Assembly (NCBI RefSeq): GCF_017573505.1
Contig: NZ_JAGEOJ010000010.1
Coordinates: forward strand, 372,001-436,000
Length of the DNA stretch: 64,000 nucleotides
Origin: Actinomadura barringtoniae
Lineage (GTDB): Bacteria > Actinomycetota > Actinomycetes > Streptosporangiales > Streptosporangiaceae
Direction: 5' to 3'
The position numbers were made by a program, and so were the translations under genes. The notes below the pieces were generated by a model that had not been told where the DNA came from, did not search any database, and worked only from the letters and a program-made list of their open reading frames with translations. This document shows positions 40,745-50,120 of this stretch, one piece after another (positions within the stretch are counted from its first letter, which is position 1; each line of letters opens with the position of its first letter).

Positions 40745-41131
40745 ATGACTCATCAGGCCCGCATGGCCCTTTTCTTCGTCTTCGCAGGTGCTTCCGTCCT
40801 GCTCTTCCTCTTCGTCATCCTTTTCGGGCTGGACAAGGACAAGGCCTCGGCCCAGCGTGCGAACCAGGTCCTGGAGTACGGCGGCATCGCCAGCGCCATC
40901 CTTGGAGCAGGCGTCATCGCAGGTGGAGGCTCCAAGCCTGACCGCCAAGGCCAGTTCCAGGTGCCGCAGCCACAGCCGCAGTACCAGGCCGCTGCCCAGC
41001 CGTACCCGCCGCAACAGCAGCAGGTCGGCCAGAGCGGCCCGTACCCCCAGCCTCAGGCCCAGTACCAGCAGCCTCACCAGGGCCAGCAGCCCCAGCCCGG
41101 CCAGCAGCAGGGCCAGCAGCCGCCCCAGTGA
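40745..41131 (+). CDS. Small membrane protein with Gln/Pro-rich tail
   Basis: 128 residues: one or two N-terminal hydrophobic segments (MALFFVFAGASVLLFLFVILFG in part; ASAILGAGVIAG) and a C-terminal half made almost only of Gln, Pro, Tyr and Gly (QPQPQYQ, QQQGQQPPQ). The tail is probably disordered and cytoplasmic. No family recognised. It lies between the GGDEF-EAL gene and the convergent DUF6458 gene, with a 3-unit tandem repeat at the junction. Confidence 0.7.
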   Translation: MTHQARMALFFVFAGASVLLFLFVILFGLDKDKASAQRANQVLEYGGIASAILGAGVIAGGGSKPDRQGQFQVPQPQPQYQAAAQPYPPQQQQVGQSGPYPQPQAQYQQPHQGQQPQPGQQQGQQPPQ

Positions 41132-41140
41132 TCAGCAGCC

Positions 41141-41173
41141 GTCGCGGTGATGTCGCGGTGATGTCGCGGTGAT
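41141..41173. repeat. Tandem array of three 11-bp units
   Basis: GTCGCGGTGAT is repeated perfectly at 41141-41151, 41152-41162 and 41163-41173. It fills the gap between two convergent genes; the last base of unit 3 belongs to the stop codon of the minus-strand gene. The array is bracketed by GTGATCAG on both sides. Confidence 0.85.
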
Positions 41174-41433
41174 CAGTAGCGGCGGCGCGGGGCGGGCGGG
41201 CGCTCGTCGTAGACGGGCGGGGCCTCGTCGTAGTAGCGCTCCTCGCGCACCACGGGCGCGGGTCGCCGGCGTGCGGCCGCGATCCTGGCGATGCCGATCA
41301 GCAGCCCGGCCAGGCCGCCGACCATGAGGATGATGCCGACCACGTGGATGTCCACGCCGCTCAGGGTGAAGTCGACGGCATAGGTCAAGATCGCGCCGAT
41401 GATGATCAGGGCGATGCTCGCACCGATCGTCAC
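41173..41433 (-). CDS. DUF6458-type small membrane protein
   Basis: 86 residues: two membrane spans (MTIGASIALIIIGAILTYAV and VVGIILMVGGLAGLLIGIA), then an arginine-rich cytoplasmic tail with tyrosines and prolines (YYDEAPPVYDERPP). This pattern is the DUF6458 family of actinobacterial small membrane proteins, function unknown. The start is a GTG at 41433, preceded by GAGGAGC. It is divergent from gatC. Confidence 0.8.
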   Translation of the reverse strand: MTIGASIALIIIGAILTYAVDFTLSGVDIHVVGIILMVGGLAGLLIGIARIAAARRRPAPVVREERYYDEAPPVYDERPPAPRRRY

Positions 41434-41606
41434 GGTGGGCTCCTCTCGTCGTCCTTGGACGTACGAGTGGTTACAGTTCCCCGCCTGCGGGTCTGAAACG
41501 AACCGCTCCGCAGCCGTCCAGGGACGCGCCGTAAACCAGTCGGTCGGAGGCTCGCCGGGCCAATAGGATGGCGGCGACCCCGAATCGATCTCAGGAACGG
41601 TTTCAT

Positions 41607-41906
41607 ATGTCCGCCATCACCCGTGACGAGGTCGCGCATCTCGCCCGGCTGTCCCGGCTGGCGCTCGGCGACGATGAGCTCGATCATCTCGCGGCCCAGC
41701 TCGACCAGATCATCTCCGCGGTCGCGCGGGTGCAGGAGGTCACCGCGGAGGACATCCCGCCGACCTCGCACGCCCTGCCGCTGACCAACGTCTACCGGGC
41801 CGACCAGAACGTGCCCTGCCTGACGCCCGAGCAGGCCCTGTCGGGCGCTCCGGCGGCGGAGGAGCAGCGCTTCCGGGTACCGCGGATCCTGGACGAGGAG
41901 GCGTGA
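41607..41906 (+). CDS. gatC: Asp-tRNA(Asn)/Glu-tRNA(Gln) amidotransferase, subunit C
   Basis: 99 residues beginning MSAITRDEVAHLARLSRLAL, the standard GatC start, ending IPRILDEEA-like. GatC stabilises the GatA-GatB complex that converts Glu-tRNA(Gln) and Asp-tRNA(Asn) to the amides. An upstream start at 41568 is rejected on family length. A TAGGAT box at 41563-41568 could be the -10 of the gat operon with a 5' leader of about 30 nt. The stop overlaps the gatA start as TGATG. Confidence 0.95.
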   Translation: MSAITRDEVAHLARLSRLALGDDELDHLAAQLDQIISAVARVQEVTAEDIPPTSHALPLTNVYRADQNVPCLTPEQALSGAPAAEEQRFRVPRILDEEA

Positions 41907-43411
41907 TGGCGGACCTGATCAAGAAGGGCGCCGCCGAGCTCGGCGCGCTCATCGCCTCCGGCGAGACCTCCGCGGCCGAGGTCGCCGAGGCCCACCTGGA
42001 CCGGGTGGCCGCGGTCGACGGGCAGCTCAAGGCGTTCCTGCACATCGACCGCGACGCCGTACTGGCCCAGGCGCGCTCCATCGACGAGCGCCGGGCGGCG
42101 GGCGAGAAGCTCGGGCCGCTGGCGGGCGTGCCGGTCGCGCACAAGGACGTGTTCACCACCACGGACATGCCGACCACCGCGGGATCGAAGATCCTGGAGG
42201 GCTGGCGGCCCCCGTACGACGCCACGATCACCAGGCGGCTGCGCGAGGCCGGGCTGGTCATCCTCGGCAAGACCAACATGGACGAGTTCGCGATGGGCTC
42301 CTCCACCGAGAACAGCGCGTTCGGCCCGTCCCACAACCCGTGGGACCTCGGCCGGATCCCCGGCGGCTCGTCCGGCGGCTCCTCGGCCGCGGTCGCGGGC
42401 TACGAGGCGCCGCTGTCCACCGGCACCGACACCGGCGGCTCCATCCGGCAGCCCGCCTCGGTGACCGGCATCGTCGGCGCCAAGCCGACCTACGGCGGCT
42501 CGTCCCGCTACGGCGTGATCGCCTTCGCGTCCTCGCTGGACACGCCCGGCCCGTTCGCGCGCAACGTGCTGGACGCGGCCCTGCTGCACGAGGCGTTCAG
42601 CGGCCACGACCCGATGGACTCCACCTCGGTTCCCGAGGCGGTCCCGCCGGTCGTCGAGGCGGCCCGCCGCGCCGACGTCAACGGCCTGCGCGTCGGCGTC
42701 GTCAAGGAGTTCGCGGGCGAGGGCGGCCAGGCGGGCGTGCACGCCCGCTTCAACGAGACCGTCGAGCTGCTGGAGTCGCTCGGCGCCAAGGTCGTCGAGG
42801 TCTCCTGCCCCAACTTCGAGTACGCGCTGCACGCCTACTACCTGATCGCGCCGTCGGAGGCCTCGTCCAACCTGGCCCGCTTCGACGCCATGCGGTACGG
42901 GCTGCGCGTCGGCGACGACGGCACCCGCAGCGCCGAGGAGGTCATGGCGCTGACCAGGGCGGAGGGCTTCGGCCCCGAGGTCAAGCGGCGCATCATGCTC
43001 GGCACCTACGCCCTCTCCTCGGGCTACTACGACGCCTACTACGGCAAGGCGCAGCAGGTCCGCACGCTGATCAAGCGCGACTTCGACCGCGCCTTCGAGC
43101 AGGTCGACGTGCTGGTCTCGCCGACCACGCCGACCACCGCCTTCCCGATCGGCGAACGCGCCGACGACCCGATGGCGATGTACCTGGCCGACCTGTGGAC
43201 GATCCCGGCCAACCTCACCGGCAACCCGGCGATCTCGGTCCCGTGCGGCCTCGCCGACGAGGACGGCCTGCCGGTCGGCCTCCAGGTGATGGCCCCCGTC
43301 CTCGCCGACGACCGCGTCTACCGGGTCGGCGCCGCCGTAGAGAAGGCCCTGGAGGACCGCTGGGGCGGCCCGCTGCTGGCCAAGGCTCCTGAGCTGGGGG
43401 AGGGCAAGTGA
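41906..43411 (+). CDS. gatA: Asp-tRNA(Asn)/Glu-tRNA(Gln) amidotransferase, subunit A
   Basis: 501 residues of the amidase-signature family. The Lys/cis-Ser/Ser triad is visible: Lys in PVAHKDVFTT, Ser in the glycine-rich GGSSGGSSAAV and Ser in TDTGGSIRQPA. It releases ammonia from glutamine and channels it to GatB. ATG 41906 overlaps the gatC stop and the gatA stop overlaps the gatB GTG, so the three genes are translationally coupled. Confidence 0.97.
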   Translation: MADLIKKGAAELGALIASGETSAAEVAEAHLDRVAAVDGQLKAFLHIDRDAVLAQARSIDERRAAGEKLGPLAGVPVAHKDVFTTTDMPTTAGSKILEGWRPPYDATITRRLREAGLVILGKTNMDEFAMGSSTENSAFGPSHNPWDLGRIPGGSSGGSSAAVAGYEAPLSTGTDTGGSIRQPASVTGIVGAKPTYGGSSRYGVIAFASSLDTPGPFARNVLDAALLHEAFSGHDPMDSTSVPEAVPPVVEAARRADVNGLRVGVVKEFAGEGGQAGVHARFNETVELLESLGAKVVEVSCPNFEYALHAYYLIAPSEASSNLARFDAMRYGLRVGDDGTRSAEEVMALTRAEGFGPEVKRRIMLGTYALSSGYYDAYYGKAQQVRTLIKRDFDRAFEQVDVLVSPTTPTTAFPIGERADDPMAMYLADLWTIPANLTGNPAISVPCGLADEDGLPVGLQVMAPVLADDRVYRVGAAVEKALEDRWGGPLLAKAPELGEGK

Positions 43412-44907
43412 GCACCCCGACCGTCATGAAGTACGAAGAGGCTTTGGCCAAGTTCGAGCCGGTCCTCGGCCTCGAGACGCACATCGAGCTCGGCACGACG
43501 TCCAAGATGTTCTGCGGCTGCCCGACGACGTTCGGCGCCGAGCCGAACACGCAGGTCTGCCCGGTGTGCCTCGGCCTGCCCGGCTCGCTGCCGGTCACCA
43601 ACCACGCGGCCATCGAGGGCATCATCAAGATCGGCCTGGCGCTCAACTGCGACATCGTCGAGTGGTGCCGGTTCGCCCGGAAGAACTACTTCTATCCGGA
43701 CATGCCGAAGGACTACCAGATCTCGCAGTACGACGAGCCGCTGTGCATCGACGGTCACCTGGACGTCGAGGTGGACGGCGAGACGTACCGCATCGAGATC
43801 GAGCGCGTCCACATGGAGGAGGACACCGGCAAGTCCCTCCACGTGGGCGGCAGCGGCCGGATCCAGGGCGCCGACTACTCGCTGGTCGACTACAACCGTG
43901 CCGGCATCCCGCTGGTCGAGATCGTCACCAAGCCGATCCCCGGCACCGGCGACAAGGCGCCCCTGGTCGCCCGCGCGTACGCCACCGAGCTCCGCGAGCT
44001 GGTCCGTTCCGTCGGCGTCTCGGACGTCCGCATGGAGGAGGGCTCCATGCGCTGCGACGTCAACGTCTCGCTCATGCCGCGCGGCGCCTCCGAGTGGGGC
44101 AAGCGCACCGAGACCAAGAACGTCAACTCGCTGCGTTCGGTCGAGCGGGCCGTCCGCTCCGAGATCGAGCGCCAGGGCGCCGTCCTGGACTCCGGTGGCA
44201 AGGTCACCCAGGAGACCCGCCACTTCAGCGAGGAGACCGGCGCCACCACCAGCGGCCGGAGCAAGGAAGAGGCGCAGGACTACCGCTACTTCCCCGACCC
44301 CGACCTGGTCCCCATGGCCCCGTCCCGCGACTGGGTCGAGGAGCTGCGCGCGACGCTGCCCGAGCTTCCCGCCGCCCGCCGCAGGCGGGTCCAGCAGGAG
44401 TGGGGCATCTCCGAGCTGGAGCTGCGCGACGTCGTCAACGCCGGCGCCCTGGACCTGATCGAGTCCACCATCTCCTCCGGCGCCGACGCGGCGTCCGCGC
44501 GCAAGTGGTGGATGAACGAGCTGTCCCGCCGCGCCACCGAGCAGGGTGTCGAGCTCGCCGAGCTGCCCATCACGCCCGACCAGGTGGCCCGCATCCAGGC
44601 GATGGTCGGCGCCGGTGAGCTGAACGACAAGCTGGCCCGCAAGGTCTTCGAGGGCGTCCTGGCGGGGGAGGGCACCCCCGACGAGGTGGTCGCCGCCCGC
44701 GGCCTCAAGGTCGTCAGCGACGACGGCGCCCTCGTGGCGATCATCGACCAGGTGATCGCCGACAACGCCGACGTGGCCGACAAGATCCGCGGCGGCAAGG
44801 TGGCCGCCGCCGGAGCCCTGGTGGGCGCCGTCATGAAGGCCAGCCGGGGCCAGGCCGACGCGGGCCGCGCCCGCGAGCTGATCCTGGAGAGGCTGGGCGT
44901 CTCCTAG
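43408..44907 (+). CDS. gatB: Asp-tRNA(Asn)/Glu-tRNA(Gln) amidotransferase, subunit B
   Basis: 499 residues. The catalytic cradle begins LGLETHIELGT and has the cysteine cluster FCGCPTTFG and VCPVCLGLPG that binds zinc. The C-terminal YqeY-like tail (about 350-499) binds tRNA. It activates the misacylated tRNA with ATP and accepts ammonia from GatA. GTG 43408 overlaps the gatA TGA and has GGGGGAGGG upstream. Directly after the stop are a 17-bp repeat and a strong terminator, ending the operon. Confidence 0.97.
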   Translation: MSTPTVMKYEEALAKFEPVLGLETHIELGTTSKMFCGCPTTFGAEPNTQVCPVCLGLPGSLPVTNHAAIEGIIKIGLALNCDIVEWCRFARKNYFYPDMPKDYQISQYDEPLCIDGHLDVEVDGETYRIEIERVHMEEDTGKSLHVGGSGRIQGADYSLVDYNRAGIPLVEIVTKPIPGTGDKAPLVARAYATELRELVRSVGVSDVRMEEGSMRCDVNVSLMPRGASEWGKRTETKNVNSLRSVERAVRSEIERQGAVLDSGGKVTQETRHFSEETGATTSGRSKEEAQDYRYFPDPDLVPMAPSRDWVEELRATLPELPAARRRRVQQEWGISELELRDVVNAGALDLIESTISSGADAASARKWWMNELSRRATEQGVELAELPITPDQVARIQAMVGAGELNDKLARKVFEGVLAGEGTPDEVVAARGLKVVSDDGALVAIIDQVIADNADVADKIRGGKVAAAGALVGAVMKASRGQADAGRARELILERLGVS

Positions 44908-44908
44908 C

Positions 44909-44944
44909 CCGTACGTAAGACCGAGGTCCGTACGTAAGACCGAG
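44909..44944. repeat. Direct repeat of 17 bp after gatB
   Basis: CCGTACGTAAGACCGAG occurs at 44909-44925 and 44928-44944, starting two bases after the gatB stop. Confidence 0.85.
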
Positions 44945-44948
44945 CGAG

Positions 44949-44982
44949 AGCGAGGGCCGCGCCGACCGGCGCGGCCCTCGCT
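44949..44982 (+). terminator. Strong hairpin terminator after gatB
   Basis: A 15-bp perfect stem (core GAGGGCCGCGCC) closes on the 4-nt loop GACC, about 40 bp after the gatB stop, followed by TTTGTGCTTT. Confidence 0.85.
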
Positions 44983-45009
44983 TTGTGCTTTCTACCTGGG
45001 AGAACGCCG

Positions 45010-45047
45010 TGACAGTGGCCGTGTCAGAGGCGTGACAGGGGCGTGAC
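45010..45047. promoter_or_regulatory. Cluster of TGACA repeats upstream of ABC exporter
   Basis: TGACA (45010), TGTCA inverted (45022), TGACA (45033) and TGACT (45043) are spaced 10-12 bp, close to one helical turn, in the 60 bp before the ABC ATPase start. This may be a regulator binding array such as the direct repeats used by SARP/AfsR-type activators. Confidence 0.4.
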
Positions 45048-45072
45048 TGGGGCGCTGAGCACTGTTGGGGAC

Positions 45073-46005
45073 ATGACGAGTTCAGCGATCGCAGTCTCGG
45101 GACTGCGCAAGGCGTACGGGGACAAGGTCGTGCTCGACGGCATCGACTTCGAGGTCCCCACGGGATCGATCTTCTCCATGCTCGGGCCGAACGGCGCGGG
45201 CAAGACCACGACGGTGAACGTCCTGACGACGTTGCAGAAGGCGGACGCCGGGTCGGTGACCGTCGCCGGATACGACGTGGCGGCCAACACCAAGGAGGTG
45301 CGGGCGGCCATCGGCGTGACCGGGCAGTTCGCCGCCGTGGACGAGCTGCTGTCGGGCCGGGAGAACCTGCAGCTGATCGCGGACCTGAAGCGGGTGCGCG
45401 CCGGTGACCGCGTCACCGAGCTGCTGGAACGGTTCGACCTGGCCGATTCGGCGGACAAGCTGGCCTCCACCTACTCCGGCGGCATGCGGCGCAAGCTCGA
45501 CCTGGCGATGACGCTGGTCGCCGCCCCGCAGATCATCTTCCTGGACGAGCCGACGACGGGCCTGGACCCGCGGAGCCGGCGCACGATGTGGCAGATCGTC
45601 CGCGAGCTGGTCGCGGGCGGCACCAGCATCTTCCTCACCACCCAGTACCTCGACGAGGCCGACCAGCTCGCCGACCAGGTCGCGGTGCTCGACCACGGGC
45701 GCCTGGTCGCGCAGGGCACGCCCGAGGAGCTGAAGCGCCGGATCCCCGGCACGCACGTGCGGCTCCGCTTCACCAGTCTCGACGAGCTGGACGCGGCGGC
45801 GCGGCTGCTGGAGGGGTCCACGCGGGACGACGAGGAGCTGGCGCTGCGGGTGCCGAGCGACGGCGGCTCGCGGTCGCTGCGGGACCTGCTGGACCGGATG
45901 GACCAGAACCTGATCAACGCCGAGGAGTTCTCCGTGCACTCACCGGACCTCGACGACGTCTTCCTCGCCCTCACCGGGCGTACGAGCGAGAAGGAGAACG
46001 TGTGA
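45073..46005 (+). CDS. ABC exporter ATPase (DrrA type)
   Basis: 310 residues. Walker A GPNGAGKTT, signature YSGGMRRKLDLAM, Walker B IIFLDEPTTGLD. The switch histidine is replaced by Gln in TTQYLDEADQLAD, a hallmark of the DrrA (daunorubicin resistance) group. The C-terminal ~80 residues form the DrrA-specific regulatory domain. ATG 45073 with GGGGA upstream is preferred over a GTG 30 bp earlier. Stop and next start overlap (TGATG). It exports a drug, lipid or antibiotic; the substrate is unknown and no biosynthetic genes are near. Confidence 0.9.
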   Translation: MTSSAIAVSGLRKAYGDKVVLDGIDFEVPTGSIFSMLGPNGAGKTTTVNVLTTLQKADAGSVTVAGYDVAANTKEVRAAIGVTGQFAAVDELLSGRENLQLIADLKRVRAGDRVTELLERFDLADSADKLASTYSGGMRRKLDLAMTLVAAPQIIFLDEPTTGLDPRSRRTMWQIVRELVAGGTSIFLTTQYLDEADQLADQVAVLDHGRLVAQGTPEELKRRIPGTHVRLRFTSLDELDAAARLLEGSTRDDEELALRVPSDGGSRSLRDLLDRMDQNLINAEEFSVHSPDLDDVFLALTGRTSEKENV

Positions 46006-46766
46006 TGAGCGCCGCCACCAAGTCGATGGGCGACTCGATGATCATGTTGCGCCGCAACGTGAAGCACAGCCTGCGGAACCCGACCACGATGTTCAACGCG
46101 ATCCTGTTCCCGATCGTGATGATGCTGATCTTCGTCTATGTCTTCGGTGACGCGTTCAAGGTCCAGGGCGACTACGTCGACTACGCGACGCCGGGCCTGC
46201 TGGTGATGGCCGTCGCCTACGGGCTCGGAGCCACCTCGGCGGCGGTGAACTCCGACATGGCCAAGGGCGTGATCAGCCGGTTCAAGACCATGGACGTCTC
46301 CCGCGGCGCCGTGCTGACCGGGCAGGTCGTCGTCACCGTGGTGCGCTGCCTGGTGGCCGACGCGGCGATCCTCGCGGTGGCCTTCCTGATCGGGTTCCGT
46401 CCGCACGCGAGCGCCCTGGACTGGCTCGGCGTGTTCGGGATGCTCCTGCTGCTCACCTTCGGGACCAGCTGGCTCGTCGTCGCCCTCGGCCTGGCCGCCA
46501 AGTCCGCGGAGTCGGCGGCGTTCGCCACCGTGCCGCTGATCATGCTGCCGTTCCTGAGCAGCGCGTTCGTGCCCGCCGAGACGATGAAGACCGGCGTCAA
46601 GCAGTTCGTCGAGTACCAGCCCTTCACCCCGATCATCGAGACGCTGCGCGGGCTGCTCGCGGGTCACGTGGACGGCGGCGACGCGTTCCAGGCCGTCGCG
46701 TGGTGCGCCGGGCTCGCGCTCGTCGGTTACGTGTGGGCGCTCTCGACGTTCAAGAAGCGAGCGTGA
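46005..46766 (+). CDS. ABC-2 type permease (DrrB type)
   Basis: 253 residues and six membrane spans, with the ABC-2 pattern (RNVKHSLRNPTTMFNAILFPIVM, VEYQPFTPIIETLRGLL). It forms the membrane part of the exporter with the preceding ATPase, to which it is coupled by a TGATG overlap. Its last 17 bp overlap the 3' end of the convergent AfsR-like regulator gene. Confidence 0.9.
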   Translation: MSAATKSMGDSMIMLRRNVKHSLRNPTTMFNAILFPIVMMLIFVYVFGDAFKVQGDYVDYATPGLLVMAVAYGLGATSAAVNSDMAKGVISRFKTMDVSRGAVLTGQVVVTVVRCLVADAAILAVAFLIGFRPHASALDWLGVFGMLLLLTFGTSWLVVALGLAAKSAESAAFATVPLIMLPFLSSAFVPAETMKTGVKQFVEYQPFTPIIETLRGLLAGHVDGGDAFQAVAWCAGLALVGYVWALSTFKKRA

Positions 46767-49700
46767 CCTCGACCAGCCGCGTCCAGTCGGCGTCCGCCCC
46801 CTCCTGAGCCGCCTCGGCGAACCGTGCGTCGCCGAGGCGGCTTCGTGCCGCCCGCTCGATCCGGGCCAGGTCCGGGTTGGTGCGGTCGGCCAGCCCGAGC
46901 ACATCCTCGCTCGCTCCGAGGAGCCGCGCGGCCTGCTCGGGCTCGTCGTCGCGCAGCGCCAGGTTCGCGACCCCGACGAGCACCGGCGCGATGGCCATCG
47001 CGTACGTCGCCTCGGCCGCGGCCTCGCAGGCGGCCGCGCAGTGCGCCCTGGCCTCCTCCAGGTCGTCGGCGAGGTAGCCGAGCAGGTTGCGGGTGAACGC
47101 GCGGATGTGCGCCCGTTCCGCCTCCTCGCCCAGGAGGGCCGTCGCCACGGCGAGCTGTGCATGGGCCTCGTCGGCGTCGCCGCTCCACCGGGCGAGGCCG
47201 GCCTTGTTCAGGGCCAGCATGGCGAGCGCGCCCGGCCAGGTGACCCGTTCCGCGTACTGCTCCGCCTCGGCCATGACGGCCGCGCCGGCGTCAGGATCGC
47301 CGAGCAGCCAGTACAGCTGCGCCTGCTGCGACCGCATCCGTATGAGGTCCTCGGTGGCGCCGAACGGGGCGGCGGCCACGACCGCCTGCTCGTAGAGGTC
47401 GCACGCGGCGGCGAACTCGCCGCGCATGGCGATGCGGTCCGCGAGCTCGGCCAGGGCGAACTGGATCCCGAACCGTTCGCCCAGCGCACGGAACCGGGTG
47501 AGCGCCTGCTCCAGGTACTCGTCCGCGTCCCGTCCTCCATGACCGAGCACGATCCGCATCTTGCCCTGGTGCAGCCTGGCCAGCGCGCGAACCCAGGGAT
47601 CCTCGTCGTCCAGCAGCGGTTCCCACGCGTGCAGCACCGCGTTCGGGTCCCGCAGCATGTGCACGACCGGGGAGATGAGCCGCAGCGCCGGGTGGCTGTG
47701 CGGATTGTCGGGCCCGCGTTCCTTGTACCGGTGCGCCTCGCGGATCCACACCTCGGCGGTGTGCTCGTCGCCCGGACCGGCGGTCACGAACATCGAGATC
47801 AGCGCGTACACCACGGCCCGGACCTCGTCGGTCACCTCGCCGGGCGTCTTGCTCGCCGCGATGATCAGCTCAAGGCCCTCGGTCTTGTGCCCGGCCAGCC
47901 ACCAGTACCAGCCCGCGCCCACCGCGAGCCGCATCGCCGCCTGCGCCTCGCCCGCCGCCAGCGCCCCGCGCATCGCCGCGCCGATGTTGTCGTGCTCGGC
48001 CTCCAGGACTGCCAGCCAGGTCAACTGCTGGGAGCGGCGCAGGAGCGGCTCGGCGGTCTCGGCGAGCTCGGTGAAATAGTCGCGGTGCGCCCGGCGCGTG
48101 GTCTCCGACTCCCCGGCCTCCGCGAGCCGCTGCGCGGCGTACTCCTTGATCGTGCCGATCATGCGGTACCGCGGAACGCCGTCGCCCTCGGCGACCAGCA
48201 GCGACTTCTCGGTCAGCGCGGTGAGCAGTTCCAGCACATCATCCGTGCCCTCCGCGCAGACCCGTTCGGCCGCCTTGAGGCTCGCCCCGCCGGAGAAGAC
48301 CGAGAGCCGGCGCAGGACGGTCCGTTCGGCGGCGCTGAGCAGCTCCCAGCTCCAGTCGACCGCCGCCCGCAACGTCTTGTGATGCGGCAGCGCGGTCCGG
48401 CTGCCGCCGGTCAGCAGGCGGAACCGGTCGTCGAGCCCGTTCGCCAACTGATCAAGCGACATGGTCCGGAGCCGGGCCGCGGCCAGCTCGATCGCCAGCG
48501 GCATCCCGTCCAGCGCCCGGCAGACCCGCACCATCGTCGCCAGCGCCGCGGCGTCGCCCCCCAGATCCCGGCGCACCGCCCCGGCCCGGTCCCGCAGCAG
48601 CCGAACGGCGGGAGAGGCCTCGATCTCGCCCGGATCCGCGTCCTCCTCCGGCAGCGCGAGCGGCTTGACCGGCCACAACGCCTCGCCCGTGATGCCGAGC
48701 GGCTCCCGGCTGGTCGCCAGGATCCGCAACCGCCGGCACTCGCCGAGCAGCCGGTGCGCGAACACCGCCACCGCCTCGATCACGTGCTCGCAGTTGTCCA
48801 GGACCACCAGCATCTCGCGCTCGCGGATCGCAGCGATCAACCGCTCCGTCAGGTCGGCGTTCTGAGCCCCGCCGAGCAGGGCGTCCCGCAGCCCGAGCCC
48901 CCCGAGCGTCGCCTGCGCCACGTCGGCAACGTCGCCGTCCGCGCCGATGGCGGCGAGCTCCACCAGCCATGCCCCGTCCGGCAGGTCGTCGAGCATCGTC
49001 CGCGCCGTCTCGGTGGCCAGCCTGGTCTTGCCCGCCCCGCCCGGCCCGATCACCGTCGTCAACCGATGCTCGCTGAGCAGCTCACACACCGCCGCCACAT
49101 CGGCGTCCTTGCCGACGAACGCGGTCAGCTCCGCGCGCAGATTGGTCTTACGGGTCTCCTCGCGCCGCCCCAGCTCTCCCCTCAACAGCGAAACGTGCAA
49201 CGCGGCCAGCTCAGGCGAGGGATCAACCCCCAGCGCCCCGGCCAGCCCCTCCCTCGCGCGCTGATAGACCTGCAGCGCCTCGCTGTCGCGCCCACCGGCG
49301 ACCAGAGCGCGCATCAACGCGGCCACCAGCCGTTCCCGCAACGGATGCGCGGCGACCAGATCAGACAGCTCCGTCACCATCTCCGCACCCCGCCCAAGGG
49401 TGATCTCCGCGTCCGCCCGTTCCTCCACAGCGGCCAGACGCAACCCCTCAAGCCGCACCACAACGGCGTCGAACGCCGCGCTCTCCTGCAAGCCGACATC
49501 CTGCAAGGGCGCACCGCGCCACAACTCGACCGCCTCACGCAACAGCCGCGCCCGCCGCGAGCTGTCGTCAGAACGCACCTGACTCGCAGCGACGAGCCGT
49601 TCGAACCGCACCGCGTCGACGCCGTCCGGCTCCACCTTCAGCAGGTAACCGTCCGTATGACCCTCGATCACGCCGTCCGGAAGCACCTTCCGGAGCCGCG

Positions 49701-49902
49701 AGACCAGCCGCTGCAGGGCGTTCGTCGCGTCCGCAGGCGTCTGCTCGCCCCAGATCCAGTCGACGAGCGACGCCTTCGGGACGACCTGACCCGGCCGAAG
49801 CGCGAGCGCGACCAGCAGCCCGCGCAGCCGCGCGCCCGGCACATCCGCCAGGCCGCCGTCATCAGTCCGGACCTCAAAAGGGCCCAGCATCCCGATCCGC
49901 AC
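46750..49902 (-). CDS. AfsR/SARP-type regulator (winged helix-BTAD-NB-ARC-TPR)
   Basis: 1050 residues. OmpR-like winged helix (1-95, LRGLLVALALRPGQVVPKASL), bacterial transcriptional activation domain (about 96-245), STAND/NB-ARC ATPase with Walker A GPGGAGKT (Lys near 292), LVVLDNCEHV, and the ATSREPLGI sensor. A winged helix (about 555-615) and helical TPR-like repeats follow to the end. Such regulators switch on nucleotide binding and often control secondary metabolism or export. The start is a GTG at 49902. It converges on, and overlaps by 17 bp, the DrrB-type gene, which may be its target; this is inference. Confidence 0.9.
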   Translation of the reverse strand: MRIGMLGPFEVRTDDGGLADVPGARLRGLLVALALRPGQVVPKASLVDWIWGEQTPADATNALQRLVSRLRKVLPDGVIEGHTDGYLLKVEPDGVDAVRFERLVAASQVRSDDSSRRARLLREAVELWRGAPLQDVGLQESAAFDAVVVRLEGLRLAAVEERADAEITLGRGAEMVTELSDLVAAHPLRERLVAALMRALVAGGRDSEALQVYQRAREGLAGALGVDPSPELAALHVSLLRGELGRREETRKTNLRAELTAFVGKDADVAAVCELLSEHRLTTVIGPGGAGKTRLATETARTMLDDLPDGAWLVELAAIGADGDVADVAQATLGGLGLRDALLGGAQNADLTERLIAAIREREMLVVLDNCEHVIEAVAVFAHRLLGECRRLRILATSREPLGITGEALWPVKPLALPEEDADPGEIEASPAVRLLRDRAGAVRRDLGGDAAALATMVRVCRALDGMPLAIELAAARLRTMSLDQLANGLDDRFRLLTGGSRTALPHHKTLRAAVDWSWELLSAAERTVLRRLSVFSGGASLKAAERVCAEGTDDVLELLTALTEKSLLVAEGDGVPRYRMIGTIKEYAAQRLAEAGESETTRRAHRDYFTELAETAEPLLRRSQQLTWLAVLEAEHDNIGAAMRGALAAGEAQAAMRLAVGAGWYWWLAGHKTEGLELIIAASKTPGEVTDEVRAVVYALISMFVTAGPGDEHTAEVWIREAHRYKERGPDNPHSHPALRLISPVVHMLRDPNAVLHAWEPLLDDEDPWVRALARLHQGKMRIVLGHGGRDADEYLEQALTRFRALGERFGIQFALAELADRIAMRGEFAAACDLYEQAVVAAAPFGATEDLIRMRSQQAQLYWLLGDPDAGAAVMAEAEQYAERVTWPGALAMLALNKAGLARWSGDADEAHAQLAVATALLGEEAERAHIRAFTRNLLGYLADDLEEARAHCAAACEAAAEATYAMAIAPVLVGVANLALRDDEPEQAARLLGASEDVLGLADRTNPDLARIERAARSRLGDARFAEAAQEGADADWTRLVEVTLAS

Positions 49903-50120
49903 CCGCCGATTTTGTCACGCCCACTCAGCAGAGCGGCATCCCGAGGATCTTGTCGGCTGGGCCGAGGAGCAAGGCCCTCACTCCGCTCGGACAGCCTCAC
50001 CGGGGCTCCCGCCCCAGACCCCAGGCTCGGGGCAAGCCCCCAGACCCCCACCCCTTGAAGTGGTGCGGCCCTTCCGTGAGCCACCCCAACCCAAGGAATC
50101 GCACCGCCTGGCCAAACCGC
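49903..50120. other. 218-bp intergenic region
   Basis: C-rich sequence with an imperfect inverted repeat (GGGGCTCCCGCCCC and GGCTCGGGGCAAGCCCC, about 50012-50043) on the upstream side of the AfsR-like gene. No gene or known element recognised. Confidence 0.4.
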
